From: Streptomyces canus
GTDB taxonomy: Bacteria > Actinomycetota > Actinomycetes > Streptomycetales > Streptomycetaceae
Reading direction: 5' to 3'
DNA: 64,000 nucleotides
Assembly: GCF_001514145.1 (NCBI RefSeq)
Contig: NZ_KQ948670.1
Coordinates: 184,654-248,653 of the forward strand
In this document: piece by piece, positions 51,688-60,679 of the stretch
Numbering within the stretch: position 1 is the first letter of the stretch
Layout of the letters: each line of letters starts with the position of its first letter
Notes under the pieces: model-generated
What the model was told of the DNA's origin: nothing
What the model saw: only the letters and a program-made list of their open reading frames with translations
Database searches by the model: none
Translations under genes and position numbers: made by a program

Positions 51688-52152
51688 TCAGTCCTCGCCC
51701 GGCCGGCCGCCGACCGTGAGCAGGATGCCCGTGACCAGTTCGGGTCTGATGCGGATCGCGTGGTCCATGGGCTGTTGCACCCACGGCTCCAGTATCGCCT
51801 GGTAGCGGTCCAGTTCACCGGGGTCGGTCACCGGCCGGGCGTACCCCGTCACCACCACGCTCCAGCCGAGACGCGTCGTCGCGTCGATGTCGTCAGCCTC
51901 GTAGGCGACGACGACACCGGGGCCGTCGAACCGCTGAGTGTACGAAGTCAGCGCGGTGCCCTCGTGGGTGCGGATGACGATGTCGCCGCCGTCCAGGACG
52001 TGGTTGACCGGGCGGACGGTCGGCAGCGCGTGCAGCGTGAAGACGACCCTCCCCAGGGACACGCTGCCCAGCAGTCGCAGTGCCTCGGCGCTGTCCAGCT
52101 CGATGCGGCGGCGCGGTCCTGCGAGGGCCGGCCGTCTGGCGTTGTGGGCCAT
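51688..52152 (-). CDS. Pyridoxamine-5'-phosphate-oxidase-family protein
   Basis: The 154-residue split barrel has LLGSVSLGRVVFTLHALPTV, RPVNHVLDGGDIVIRTHEG, GVVVAYEADDIDATTRLGWS and VVVTGYARPVTDP. It is similar to the barrel of the neighbouring HTH fusion, with which it converges. Such proteins bind FMN or F420 and occur in DosR-type regulons. The start is ATG 52152. Confidence 0.87.
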   Translation of the reverse strand: MAHNARRPALAGPRRRIELDSAEALRLLGSVSLGRVVFTLHALPTVRPVNHVLDGGDIVIRTHEGTALTSYTQRFDGPGVVVAYEADDIDATTRLGWSVVVTGYARPVTDPGELDRYQAILEPWVQQPMDHAIRIRPELVTGILLTVGGRPGED

Positions 52153-52271
52153 GACGGACTTTCCGTTGGGATTCGTGGCTTGCTGCCCGGTCGGAATACC
52201 TGCGGAGCGACACCGCGGGGGATCGGTGCCGCTCCTTCCTCAAGCTTCTGTCCGGCCCAGGGCCGCGCCAA

Positions 52272-52285
52272 GGGCCGATGGTCCC
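52272..52285. promoter_or_regulatory. DosR/DevR-type palindrome before the PNPOx-family gene
   Basis: GGGCCG-AT-GGTCCC has the 6-2-6 geometry with one arm mismatch, 120 bp upstream of the minus-strand start at 52152. A looser site, GGGCCC-GGA-CGGCCC, follows at 52292-52306. Confidence 0.52.
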
Positions 52286-52306
52286 CGACAAGGGCCCGGA
52301 CGGCCC

Positions 52307-52510
52307 TCACTCATCCGGAGCGGAACCCCCGCCCCAGGCGCGGAACCGGTCCAGCCCGTACGCGAGCGCGTGCGCGTCGGCTTCCCGTAGGTGTGCGACG
52401 ACGAGGCGGCCGCCCACCCGGTCCTCGGCCCCGGCGGACCACGGCAGGACCTGGTGCCGGAAGCCCGGTGCAGGCCACGTCGACCTTGGCCTGACTTCCC
52501 CGTCGGTCAT
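52307..52510 (-). CDS. Small hypothetical protein
   Basis: The 67-residue protein starts at ATG 52510 behind CAGGGG. It reads RLVVAHLREADAHALAYGLD with a short basic, Pro-rich N-terminus. I do not recognise the family. It precedes the PNPOx-family gene on the same strand and the palindromes lie between them. Confidence 0.5.
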   Translation of the reverse strand: MTDGEVRPRSTWPAPGFRHQVLPWSAGAEDRVGGRLVVAHLREADAHALAYGLDRFRAWGGGSAPDE

Positions 52511-52858
52511 GTGATCCCCTGTTTGTGCTCGTTCGGTGAGCGCCGCCGGTCCCGTACGGGTGCCCTCAGCGGCTGTCGCTGCCCTCGGCGCCGGACAGTG
52601 CCGCGCACCCCGTGATCCCGGTCAGCCGCCCCACGCCGTCGTGCCGCCGCCGACCTCCTCGGCCTGTGCGTCGACCAGTCGGTCACCGTACAGGCCGGGC
52701 GGGCCGGCCCGTGGCCGGGTCGCGGGTGCGCCGAGGCGACCACCGGATCCTCCGCCGCCGGATCCGAACCGTGTACCGTCGCCCGCCGTCGGCCGGTAGC
52801 GTGGTCCACGACCGGAGCGGCCGGTGTCAGCCCGTCCGAGGGACCCGAGGAGACACAG
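52511..52858. other. Upstream region of the sensor kinase
   Basis: No gene is seen in 348 bp. The stretch holds divergent promoters for the 67-residue gene and the kinase. A GAGGAGA ribosome binding site ends it. Confidence 0.4.
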
Positions 52859-54586
52859 GTGGCAAGCCCCCAGGAGCCCCACGAGGCCCGTGTACGGCTG
52901 CCGCAGCTGAGGCTGGACGAGCTGTTGGAGGAGCTTCAGGCGCGGCTGGACGCGGCCCGTGGAACCCAGGACCGGGTGCACAGCCTGCTGGAGGCGGTGC
53001 TCTCGGTCGGCCGCGAGCTGGATCTGGAGCAGGCGCTGCACAGCATCGTCGAAGCCGCCGGGGTGCTGGTCGACGCGGAGTACGCGGCCCTCGGCGTGAT
53101 CGGTCCGGACGGCCGGCGTCTCTCCGCCTTCCACACGGTCGGGGTCACCGAGGAGCAGATCGCCCGGATCGGCCCCTTCCCCGAGGGCCACGGCATTCTC
53201 GGTGAGCTGATCCGCCATCCCGAGCCGCTGCGCCTGACGAAGATCTCCGAGCATCCCTCGTCATACGGCTTCCCGGACCACCATCCGCCGATGAACAGCT
53301 TCCTCGGCGTGCCCATCCGGGTGCGCGACCAGGTCTTCGGCAACCTGTACCTCACCGAGAAGCGGGGCGGCGCGCAGTTCGACGAGGACGACGAGTCCGT
53401 TCTCTCGACGCTGGCGGTGGCGGCCGGCGTCGCCATCGACAACGCCCGCCTCTATGAGGACTCCCGGCTGCGGGAGCGCTGGCTCCAGGCGAACGCGGAG
53501 GTCACCCACAGCCTCATGTCCGGCGGCGGGCGCACCGAAGTGCTCGGCCTGATCGCCGAGCGGGCCGCCGAGATCACCGGATCGGCGCTGGCCGCGGTCG
53601 CGCTGCCCATGGAGGACACCGGGTCACTCGCCGTGGAGATCGCCGTCGGGCTGGATTCCGACGCGCACAAGGGTCTCGTGCTCCCGATGGACGCGACCTT
53701 GATGGGGCTGGCCTTCTCCACCGGCGCCCCTGCCGTCAGTACGAACGTCTCCCACGACGAACGCGTTACCCCGGAACCGCCCCGTTTCCAGGGACTCGGC
53801 CCCGCCGTGGCCGTGCCCATCGGCACGGGCGAGGACGGCGTCCGAGGCGTGCTTCTGCTGGCGCGGGAGGCCGGCCGGCCGCAGTTCACCACGACCGAGA
53901 CCGAGACCCTGCAAGGCTTCGCCGCGCAGGCCGCCGTCGCCATGGAACTGGCGGAGCGACGCCAGGACGCCGAGCAGATCGCGGTGCTCGAGGACCGTGA
54001 CCGGATCGCCCGGGACCTGCACGACCTGGCGATCCAGCGGTTGTTCGCCACGGGGATGACCCTGCAGAGCGCGGGCCGGTTCATCGAGCATCCCGAGGCG
54101 TCCGAGCGTGTTGTCCGGGCGGTGGACGACCTGGACGAGACCATCAAGATCATCAGGTCGACGATCTTCGGGCTGCGAGCGCGTGACGGCGGGGCCGGGA
54201 CGGGACTGCGCGCCCGGGTGGTACGGGCCGTCGGTGAGACGGCCCCGGTGCTGGGCTTCACGCCCAGCGTGCGCATGGAGGGACTGCTCGACACCGACGT
54301 GCCGCGCGAGATCGCCGACCACGCGCTGGCGGTGCTCTCCGAGGCCCTCACCAACATCGCCCGGCATGCCCACGCCGACCGCGCCGATCTGGCGCTGGAG
54401 TGCGACGGCCGCCACCTGCGGCTGACGGTCGCCGACAACGGTGTGGGCATCCCGGCCGACGGCCGCCGCAGCGGACTGTCCAACATGGCCGAACGGGCCG
54501 AACAGCTGGGCGGCGAACTGGAGTTGCGCAGCCCGCCCGACGGTGGCAGCACGCTGGTGTGGCGCGTGCCGGTGGGGGAGCGGTAG
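52859..54586 (+). CDS. DevS/DosS-like GAF sensor histidine kinase
   Basis: The 575-residue protein starts at GTG 52859. It has an N-terminal helix, GAF-A (about 50-200), GAF-B (about 225-365), a HisKA_3 box EDRDRIARDLHDLAIQRLF with His388, and an HATPase domain (LSEALTNIARHAHADRADLA; VADNGVGI; SGLSNMAERAEQLGG). The GFPDHHPPMNSFLGVPIRVR region contains His141/His142, where mycobacterial DosS carries its haem-ligating histidine, so oxygen, NO or redox sensing is plausible. It resembles OsdK/DevS. No response regulator gene adjoins it. Confidence 0.9.
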   Translation: MASPQEPHEARVRLPQLRLDELLEELQARLDAARGTQDRVHSLLEAVLSVGRELDLEQALHSIVEAAGVLVDAEYAALGVIGPDGRRLSAFHTVGVTEEQIARIGPFPEGHGILGELIRHPEPLRLTKISEHPSSYGFPDHHPPMNSFLGVPIRVRDQVFGNLYLTEKRGGAQFDEDDESVLSTLAVAAGVAIDNARLYEDSRLRERWLQANAEVTHSLMSGGGRTEVLGLIAERAAEITGSALAAVALPMEDTGSLAVEIAVGLDSDAHKGLVLPMDATLMGLAFSTGAPAVSTNVSHDERVTPEPPRFQGLGPAVAVPIGTGEDGVRGVLLLAREAGRPQFTTTETETLQGFAAQAAVAMELAERRQDAEQIAVLEDRDRIARDLHDLAIQRLFATGMTLQSAGRFIEHPEASERVVRAVDDLDETIKIIRSTIFGLRARDGGAGTGLRARVVRAVGETAPVLGFTPSVRMEGLLDTDVPREIADHALAVLSEALTNIARHAHADRADLALECDGRHLRLTVADNGVGIPADGRRSGLSNMAERAEQLGGELELRSPPDGGSTLVWRVPVGER

Positions 54587-54733
54587 CGGGCACGTGTCCC
54601 GCGCCATCTCTGACACCCATCCCTCTGTGGGATGGCGGGCATCCTTCGTACGTCATGAGAGGTTCCCGGGAGCGGTGCAGGAACGCCTGCCCGAGCGGTC
54701 GACCCGCTGCTCGAAGGCACTCCCCGGGTGCGA

Positions 54734-54739
54734 CATACT
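54734..54739 (+). promoter_or_regulatory. -10-like element suggesting a leaderless transcript
   Basis: CATACT ends 6 nt before ATG 54746, and no ribosome binding site precedes that ATG. Transcription would start at or next to the start codon. Confidence 0.4.
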
Positions 54740-54745
54740 CTCCCG

Positions 54746-55234
54746 ATGAGTTCACGCACCTCCCCGGTCAGCCAGCCGATCACCATACGGAGGGCCGTCG
54801 CGCGGGATGCCAAACGGCTCACCCGGCTCGTGCGTGGCTCAGGCGCCTATCAGGGCAAGTACGCAGCCGCAGTCGCGGGCTACCGGGTCGGTCCTGACTA
54901 CATCGAGGCCCACCGCACCTTTGTGGCCGTCGGCGCAGACGAGCATGGAGACCGGGTCCTCGGGTTCTACTCGCTCGTCCTCGCTCCACCGGAGCTCGAT
55001 CTGCTGTTCGTCGCCGACGAAGCGCAAGGACGGGGTATCGGACGGCTGCTCGTCGCGCACATGCGGTCCGAAGCCCGTGCCGCCGGGCTCGACCGTCTCA
55101 AGGTCGTGTCGCATCTTCCCGCCGAGGACTTCTACCACCGCGTTGGTGCGGTGCGGACCGGTACGGCGTTCGCCAACCCGCCCGCCGTGCCATGGGACCG
55201 TCCCGAATTCGAGTTCCGCATTTCTTCGGAATGA
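54746..55234 (+). CDS. GNAT N-acetyltransferase
   Basis: The 162-residue protein starts at ATG 54746; GTG 54728 would add six residues. ITIRRAVARDAKRLTRLVRG, LDLLFVADEAQGRGIGRLLV (acetyl-CoA loop QGRGIG) and LPAEDFYHRVGAVRTGT are typical. The substrate is unknown. Confidence 0.87.
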   Translation: MSSRTSPVSQPITIRRAVARDAKRLTRLVRGSGAYQGKYAAAVAGYRVGPDYIEAHRTFVAVGADEHGDRVLGFYSLVLAPPELDLLFVADEAQGRGIGRLLVAHMRSEARAAGLDRLKVVSHLPAEDFYHRVGAVRTGTAFANPPAVPWDRPEFEFRISSE

Positions 55235-55519
55235 CCCGGCGTGCCGGTTCGGGGGGCACCGGCTTCGCCTGCAAGGCGCAGTGCACCTGTGCGGGAGCCT
55301 GGAGCCGACCCTCGCAGAGCAGGCCCACCCGGCCGACCACCATCGTGGTCACGCCAACCGGCCTGCATGCGGCCGCTGTCGGCCCGGTTGTCCGCGAACT
55401 CCCCCGGAATTGTCCTTGATCGGTAACGGACGCATCCTGCGGCCGCCGTCGCTCGTCCTGCCAGGTGGTCGCAAGGTGACCAGGGAATCGGCGAGGAACT
55501 GCGTGAAGGCGGGACGGAC

Positions 55520-56290
55520 ATGGCACGGCACGGCGGGCGGGGCTGGAACAGCAAGGTGCTCGGGGCGGCGCTCGGGGTGACGTTGCTCGCTGCCGGTGCC
55601 TCGGTGTGGACCGCGCAGGCCGGAGCGTTGGGCAGCCCTTCAGCCAAGGCGACCACGTCGGCCACACGGGGAAGTGCCCTCAAGCCGGTCGCGGAGGGCA
55701 TCGTGCACGCTTCGGACCAGGGGGCGCGGGGCGTCAACATCACCATCGACGACGGCCCCGACCCCGTGTGGACCCCCCAGGTGCTCGATGTGCTGCGCCA
55801 GTACGGAGTCAAGGCCACCTTCTGCATGGTGGGCACGCAGGCGCAGGCCCACCCGGACCTGGTCAAGCAAGTGGTCGCGGCCGGGCACCGGCTGTGCGAC
55901 CACTCGGTGTCCCACGACACCACCATGGACAAGAAATCCCAGGCCTACCAGGCCGAGCAGATTCTGGACGCCGAACGCATGATCACCCAGGCGTCCGGGG
56001 GCGTACGGCCGATGTACTACCGGGCCCCCGGCGGCGCCTTCACCCCCTACAGCCGCCACCTCGCCGCCTCCCGGGGCATGCGCCCGCTCGGCTGGAACGT
56101 GGACTCCAAGGACTTCGAACGGCCGGGCACGGCGGCCATCGTCGCCACCGTGGAACGGGAGCTGCCGGGCGGCCCGACGATCCTCTTCCACGACGCGGGC
56201 GGCGACCGCTCCCAGACCGTCGAGGCCCTGCGCCAGATCCTGCCGCGGCTCAAGGAACAGGGCTACTCCTACGGCTTCCCCGTGCGCTGA
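55520..56290 (+). CDS. Secreted polysaccharide deacetylase (NodB domain)
   Basis: The 256-residue protein has a signal peptide (KVLGAALGVTLLAAGASVWT). The NodB fold shows TIDDGPDP (catalytic Asp and metal Asp), HRLCDHSVSHDTTMD (metal His pair), YYRAPGGAFTPYSR and ILFHDAGGDRSQTVEALRQI. All five catalytic motifs are present. Carbohydrate esterase family 4 enzymes remove acetyl groups from peptidoglycan, chitin or xylan. The substrate is not evident. Confidence 0.9.
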   Translation: MARHGGRGWNSKVLGAALGVTLLAAGASVWTAQAGALGSPSAKATTSATRGSALKPVAEGIVHASDQGARGVNITIDDGPDPVWTPQVLDVLRQYGVKATFCMVGTQAQAHPDLVKQVVAAGHRLCDHSVSHDTTMDKKSQAYQAEQILDAERMITQASGGVRPMYYRAPGGAFTPYSRHLAASRGMRPLGWNVDSKDFERPGTAAIVATVERELPGGPTILFHDAGGDRSQTVEALRQILPRLKEQGYSYGFPVR

Positions 56291-56355
56291 ACCCACCGGC
56301 CCCGGTCCGACTTCGGGTGCCGACCCCCTGACCGGAAGGGGACCCGGCGCGCCGC

Positions 56356-56934
56356 CTACCCGACGAGGTCCGGCTGCCAGGGCAGCACCCGAAAGTCACC
56401 GGTGCCGTTCTTCACTCGCTCGAACGGCGCCGAACTCACGCACTTGGGCAGGTTCTCGGTCTCGACAGGGCTGCCCACGGACGCCCAGCTGTAGCCCAAC
56501 CGGTCGTGCCGGCCCACGTCGTGCACGGTGAAGCCCACCCGCTTGCCCTTCGCTCCTGGCAGGTCGCTGCCGGTGATGACACCGGTGGCGACCGCGACCT
56601 TCCCGCCGGTCACCAGACAGTCGATCCGCCCCTTGGCCCAGGCGCCCTCGCCGTCCAGGTAGTGGCTGAAGCGGAAGGTCCCGGTGGCCTTCGCCGGATC
56701 CATCCGATGCCGGGCGGCGAGATGCGCGTCGAAGGTGAACGTGATGTCGTCCCCGAGCGTCCGCGCGAGCTTGGCGGACCCGGTGAGGGCCGCGGCTTCC
56801 CGGGACGCGCCGGGGGCGTCGGACCCTGGCGAACGGCCAGAGGCGGCGGCGGAGGCGGTGCGGGCGACGGCGATCAGGGCGGCGGCACCTGCCGCGACAC
56901 GGATACGGGCGGAGGCTGACGCACTGCGGCTCAT
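56356..56934 (-). CDS. Secreted protein of unknown function
   Basis: The 192-residue protein has a signal peptide (IRVAAGAAALIAVARTASAA). A conserved-looking domain follows, with DDITFTFDAHLAARHRMDPA, GTFRFSHYLDGEGAWAKGRI, GFTVHDVGRHDRLGYSWAS and LPKCVSSAPFERVKNGTGDF. Two cysteines could form a disulfide. The composition resembles streptomycete secreted proteins of unknown role. The start is ATG 56934. Confidence 0.78.
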   Translation of the reverse strand: MSRSASASARIRVAAGAAALIAVARTASAAASGRSPGSDAPGASREAAALTGSAKLARTLGDDITFTFDAHLAARHRMDPAKATGTFRFSHYLDGEGAWAKGRIDCLVTGGKVAVATGVITGSDLPGAKGKRVGFTVHDVGRHDRLGYSWASVGSPVETENLPKCVSSAPFERVKNGTGDFRVLPWQPDLVG

Positions 56935-57351
56935 GACCGATTCCTTCCTCGTGGATGACGCCCGTGTCCTGCGGGCGTCTCTCCAGCGTCCCGTGACTGA
57001 CGGGGCCTCACATCGCCCGCCGAGCTGACGTATCGCTCCCTCCGCCGACGCACACCGGTGATCACCATGCGCCCGCAGAGGTAGGCCGGCATGCCCCCGG
57101 GTCTCACCGCAACAGCGATGCCCGTCACAGGAGTTGGCCGTGCAGTCGTCGGTCGGGCCCGCGCAAATGCCCTCTCACACGCCTGGACCGCCCCGTCCGC
57201 ATACCGATCACCGTAAGCCAGAGCCCCGGCTGTGCTATCGGCCGAACGGCCGAGGGTCCGCCCGAGATCCCGACCGTTCGGCCGAGGCGTGCTCCCGGGC
57301 CCGCGGGCGAGGGTGGGTCTGCATCCTCACCACGGACATCAGGAGTACGCG
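56935..57351. other. Intergenic stretch
   Basis: No gene is supported in 417 bp. It separates the secreted-protein gene from the divergent DUF4333/ABC operon and should contain both promoters. Confidence 0.4.
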
Positions 57352-57723
57352 ATGCAGCGCAGCAAGGTTCTCGTCGGCGTCGTCGGAGGCGTGACCGCAG
57401 TGGTTGGGCTGGGCGGCCTCGGTACCCATCTGCTGGCCGGCACCGAGTCGACCAGTCGCCTGGACGAGTACAGCACGGCGTCGGTGGACGGCCACAAGGC
57501 GCTCGCGGCGAACGTCGTCGCCGGGCGCACCGAGAGCAGGTTCCACCCACTGCCCTGGGTCGGCGACAAGGTCTCCGGTGTCACCTGCCCGACCGGGCTC
57601 AAGGCCGTGGCCGGAGCCACCATCACCTGCACCGGCGAGAAGAGCGACGGCGAAAGCGTCGAGATACCGGTCCGGGTGACCAAGGCCGACGCCAAGAGCG
57701 TCACCTGGAAGTTCGAGCGCTGA
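57352..57723 (+). CDS. DUF4333-like membrane-anchored protein
   Basis: The 123-residue protein starts at ATG 57352 behind CAGGAG. An N-terminal helix (KVLVGVVGGVTAVVGLGGLG) precedes a domain with CPTGLKAVAGATITCTGEKS and VEIPVRVTKADAKSVTWKFE, matching the DUF4333 fold with its cysteine pair. It lies 19 bp before the ABC ATPase and is probably the first gene of a three-gene operon. Confidence 0.82.
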   Translation: MQRSKVLVGVVGGVTAVVGLGGLGTHLLAGTESTSRLDEYSTASVDGHKALAANVVAGRTESRFHPLPWVGDKVSGVTCPTGLKAVAGATITCTGEKSDGESVEIPVRVTKADAKSVTWKFER

Positions 57724-57742
57724 GAAGGAGCGACGAGACACC

Positions 57743-58426
57743 GTGAGCACCGTTCTGGCCGGGTCCGGCCTGGTCAAGAAGTACGGCTCCACCACCGCCC
57801 TGGCCGGGGTGGATGTGGAGGTCCACGAGCGCGACTCGCTGGCGATCATGGGCCCGTCCGGGTCCGGCAAGTCCACATTGCTGCACACCCTCGCCGGGAT
57901 CGTCCGGCCCGACGACGGTCAGGTACTGCTGCGCGGCGAGCGCATCGACAACCTGGGCGAGAACAAGCTCAGCGCCCTGCGCCGCAAGCGGTTCGGGTTC
58001 GTGTTCCAGTTCGGCCAGCTGCTGCCGGAGCTGCCCGCAGAGGAGAACGTGGCGCTCCCGCTGATGCTGGAGGGCATGCCGCGTCGTGAGGCCGTCGCCC
58101 GTGCCCGCCGCTGGTTCACCCCGCTGGGCCTGGACGGGCTGGAGCTCCGTCGTCCCGGCCAGCTCTCCGGCGGCCAGGCACAGCGCGTCGCCATCGCCCG
58201 TGCCCTGGCCGGCGAGCCGGACGTGGTGTTCGCCGACGAACCCACAGGTGCCCTGGACCAGCGCACCAGCACGGAAGTCGTCCAGCTGCTGACCTTCGCC
58301 ACCCGGGAGACGGGCGCCGCCCTGGTGATGGTCACCCACGACGCCGACGTGGCCGCGCACTGCGACCGGATCCTCCAGGTCCGCGACGGCCGCATCAGCG
58401 GCCACTCCCAGTACACCGTCGCCTGA
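57743..58426 (+). CDS. ABC transporter ATPase (MacB/LolD type)
   Basis: The 227-residue protein starts at GTG 57743 behind AAGGAG. It shows Walker A GPSGSGKST, signature QLSGGQAQRVAIARALAG, Walker B VVFADEPTGALD and H-loop VTHD. It pairs with the FtsX-like permease that follows after 21 bp. Confidence 0.93.
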   Translation: MSTVLAGSGLVKKYGSTTALAGVDVEVHERDSLAIMGPSGSGKSTLLHTLAGIVRPDDGQVLLRGERIDNLGENKLSALRRKRFGFVFQFGQLLPELPAEENVALPLMLEGMPRREAVARARRWFTPLGLDGLELRRPGQLSGGQAQRVAIARALAGEPDVVFADEPTGALDQRTSTEVVQLLTFATRETGAALVMVTHDADVAAHCDRILQVRDGRISGHSQYTVA

Positions 58427-58447
58427 TCTCCCCTGGAGCCAGTTGCC

Positions 58448-60463
58448 ATGCGTTCCCCTGTCCTGCCCCTGACCTGGCACCTCGCCAGGGCCTCCGGCCG
58501 TCGCGGCCTCCAGTCCCAGCTGCTCGCGGCCGGTGCCGCCGCCGTCGGCTCGTTTCTCCTGCTGCTGATGATCGCCGCCGCCCTGGGTGCGGGCGCTCGC
58601 GCCGGCCACACGACGTGGCGCACCCCCGACGCCGTATCGGCCAGGGAAGCGACGGCGGTCCAGGCCACGACCACGACATACGTACGCCAGGGACCTGTGA
58701 CCGTCGTGAACTTGGCCCGCCTGCCCGGCCGGGGACAGACCCCCGCGCCACCCGGTCTGAGCCACTTCCCGCAACAGGGTCAGGTGTACGTCTCTCCCGC
58801 CCTGGCCGAGCTGCTGCACAAGCTCCCCGCCGCCCAACTCGCCGACCGCTTCCCGGTAGTGAGCTCCTACGGCACGATCGGCGCCGCCGGTCTCGCCTCG
58901 CCCGACGAGCTGGTCGCGGTGATCGGACGGGCGCCCGGCGACGCGGCCGTCTCCAAGGCGGCCGGAGAGCAGAACTACTACGACGACGGGCTGACCGAGC
59001 GCGCACTGGTCTCCGGGTTCTCCGGCTCCAAGGCCGACGTGTTCACCGGCAGCGACCAGGGGACCGTGCTGCTGGGCGTGGTGCTGCTCGTCATGCCGGT
59101 CGTCGTGCTGGCGTCGGCGGCCGGGCGGCTCGGCGCGGCCCGGCGTGAACAGCGTCTGGCCGCGCTGAGGCTGGCCGGGGCGACGCCGCGACAGATCCTC
59201 GCCATGACCGCCTTCGAAGCGGCGGGAGTCGGTGCGGCCGGCGCAACGGCCGGTGCGCTCGCCTACATGGCACTGCTGCCCGCGCTCGCCGAAATCCCGT
59301 ACGGCGTCGGCACCTGGTACACCGGCCGGCTGTGGGTGGGGTTGCCCTGGCTGGCGGCCGTGGTGCTGACCGTCACGGCTCTGATCACCGTCAGCGCGGT
59401 GACCATGTTGCGCCAGGTGGCCACCTCACCCCTGGGCGTCGCCCAGCAGGCGAACCCGCGCCGCACCCGTGCGATCCGTCTGCTGTTGTTCGTCGCGGTC
59501 CTGGGCTACATCTGGGCGACCACGGGCGACAGCGGACAGCTCAAGCCCCGGCAATTGCTCGCCCTGCTGGCGCTCTTCTACGGCGCGTTCTGGCTGTTCG
59601 GCCCTTGGGTCGTGGACCGGTTGGGCCGGATCGTGGGCCGCCGCGCCAGGCGCCCGGCCACGCTGCTGGCCGCGCGCCGGCTCAGCGACGACCCGCGCGC
59701 GGTCTGGCGCACCGTCAGCGGCTTGGTGCTCGCCGGGTTCGTTGCCGGGTTCTTCTCCGTCAGCACGCTGGACTTCGACGGTCCCAGCCACCGCGACCAG
59801 GTCGGGGTGATCACCGCGAACGCCGCCGACGCCCGGCACACCGCCACCCAGGCCCGAACGGTGCTGCGGCAGGCGGGCGTCACCGCGACCGTCACCGTCA
59901 CGAGTGAGGACGACTACGACAGCCTGCTCGGCGGTGTCGACGGCGTCATCGCCCACGTCTCCGGCGGCCAGCACCGCATCGATACCGGCGTCACCGCGCT
60001 CACCCGCCTCAGATCGGGCCGCTACCCGTTCACCCAGGAGTACGTGTCCGCGTCGGACGACATAGTCATCGCCCGCGTGGCCACCGTCAGCACCGCCACC
60101 CTGGTGCTGAGCTTCCTCGTCGCAGCTGCCTCCGCCGGCCTCACAGCCGCCGCGAACGTCCTCGACCGACGCCGGATGTACGGCCTGCTGCGGCTGGCCG
60201 GCACCCCGCTCCAGGTGCTGGACGGGGCCCGGATCCGCGAGACCGTCATCCCGTTGGCCGTCCTGGCAGGCGGCACCACCGCCATGGGTGCCTTCGGCGC
60301 CATGCAGCTCAACAAGGCGGCCGGCACCACGATCAACACCTCCGGTGTCATACAACTGGTGATCTGCCTGGCCGTCGGCACGCTGGCCATGCTCGCCGCG
60401 ATCACCGGCAGCAGGCCACTGCTGCGGAAGGTCACGGAGGGCCCGGCACAGACGGCGGACTGA
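58448..60463 (+). CDS. FtsX/MacB-like ABC permease
   Basis: The 671-residue polytopic protein has an N-terminal helix (AAAVGSFLLLLMIAAALGAG), a long extracytoplasmic segment (about 50-195) and two FtsX bundles. One contains RREQRLAALRLAGATPRQIL, the other RRRMYGLLRLAGTPLQVLDG, the repeated LRLAGxxxxQ signature. The duplicated-bundle layout suits exporters of peptides or antimicrobials or envelope mechanotransmission. The substrate is unknown. Confidence 0.9.
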   Translation: MRSPVLPLTWHLARASGRRGLQSQLLAAGAAAVGSFLLLLMIAAALGAGARAGHTTWRTPDAVSAREATAVQATTTTYVRQGPVTVVNLARLPGRGQTPAPPGLSHFPQQGQVYVSPALAELLHKLPAAQLADRFPVVSSYGTIGAAGLASPDELVAVIGRAPGDAAVSKAAGEQNYYDDGLTERALVSGFSGSKADVFTGSDQGTVLLGVVLLVMPVVVLASAAGRLGAARREQRLAALRLAGATPRQILAMTAFEAAGVGAAGATAGALAYMALLPALAEIPYGVGTWYTGRLWVGLPWLAAVVLTVTALITVSAVTMLRQVATSPLGVAQQANPRRTRAIRLLLFVAVLGYIWATTGDSGQLKPRQLLALLALFYGAFWLFGPWVVDRLGRIVGRRARRPATLLAARRLSDDPRAVWRTVSGLVLAGFVAGFFSVSTLDFDGPSHRDQVGVITANAADARHTATQARTVLRQAGVTATVTVTSEDDYDSLLGGVDGVIAHVSGGQHRIDTGVTALTRLRSGRYPFTQEYVSASDDIVIARVATVSTATLVLSFLVAAASAGLTAAANVLDRRRMYGLLRLAGTPLQVLDGARIRETVIPLAVLAGGTTAMGAFGAMQLNKAAGTTINTSGVIQLVICLAVGTLAMLAAITGSRPLLRKVTEGPAQTAD

Positions 60464-60679
60464 CACCGTACCGACGGTGGGATTGCCCGCGATGCCGCTC
60501 CGCCATCACGCAAGGAGCCCGCCGACGGAGATGCTGCACGCGGCCCCCGACCTCAACGGCCCGTCCTACGCCCACATCCTGAGCTCGTGAGCCGCGGGTC
60601 GGTGAGCTGCGGGGCCAACCGGTCCCATGCCGCGGCGCATTTCGTCCCTCAAGATGTCACCGTAGGAGCAGCCCATCGG

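Noticed and set aside
60533..60589. Short frame MLHAAPDLNGPSYAHILSS after the FtsX-like gene
   Set aside because: It has 19 codons, an AAGGAG that is too far upstream and no recognisable family; it is possibly a remnant but unsupported.
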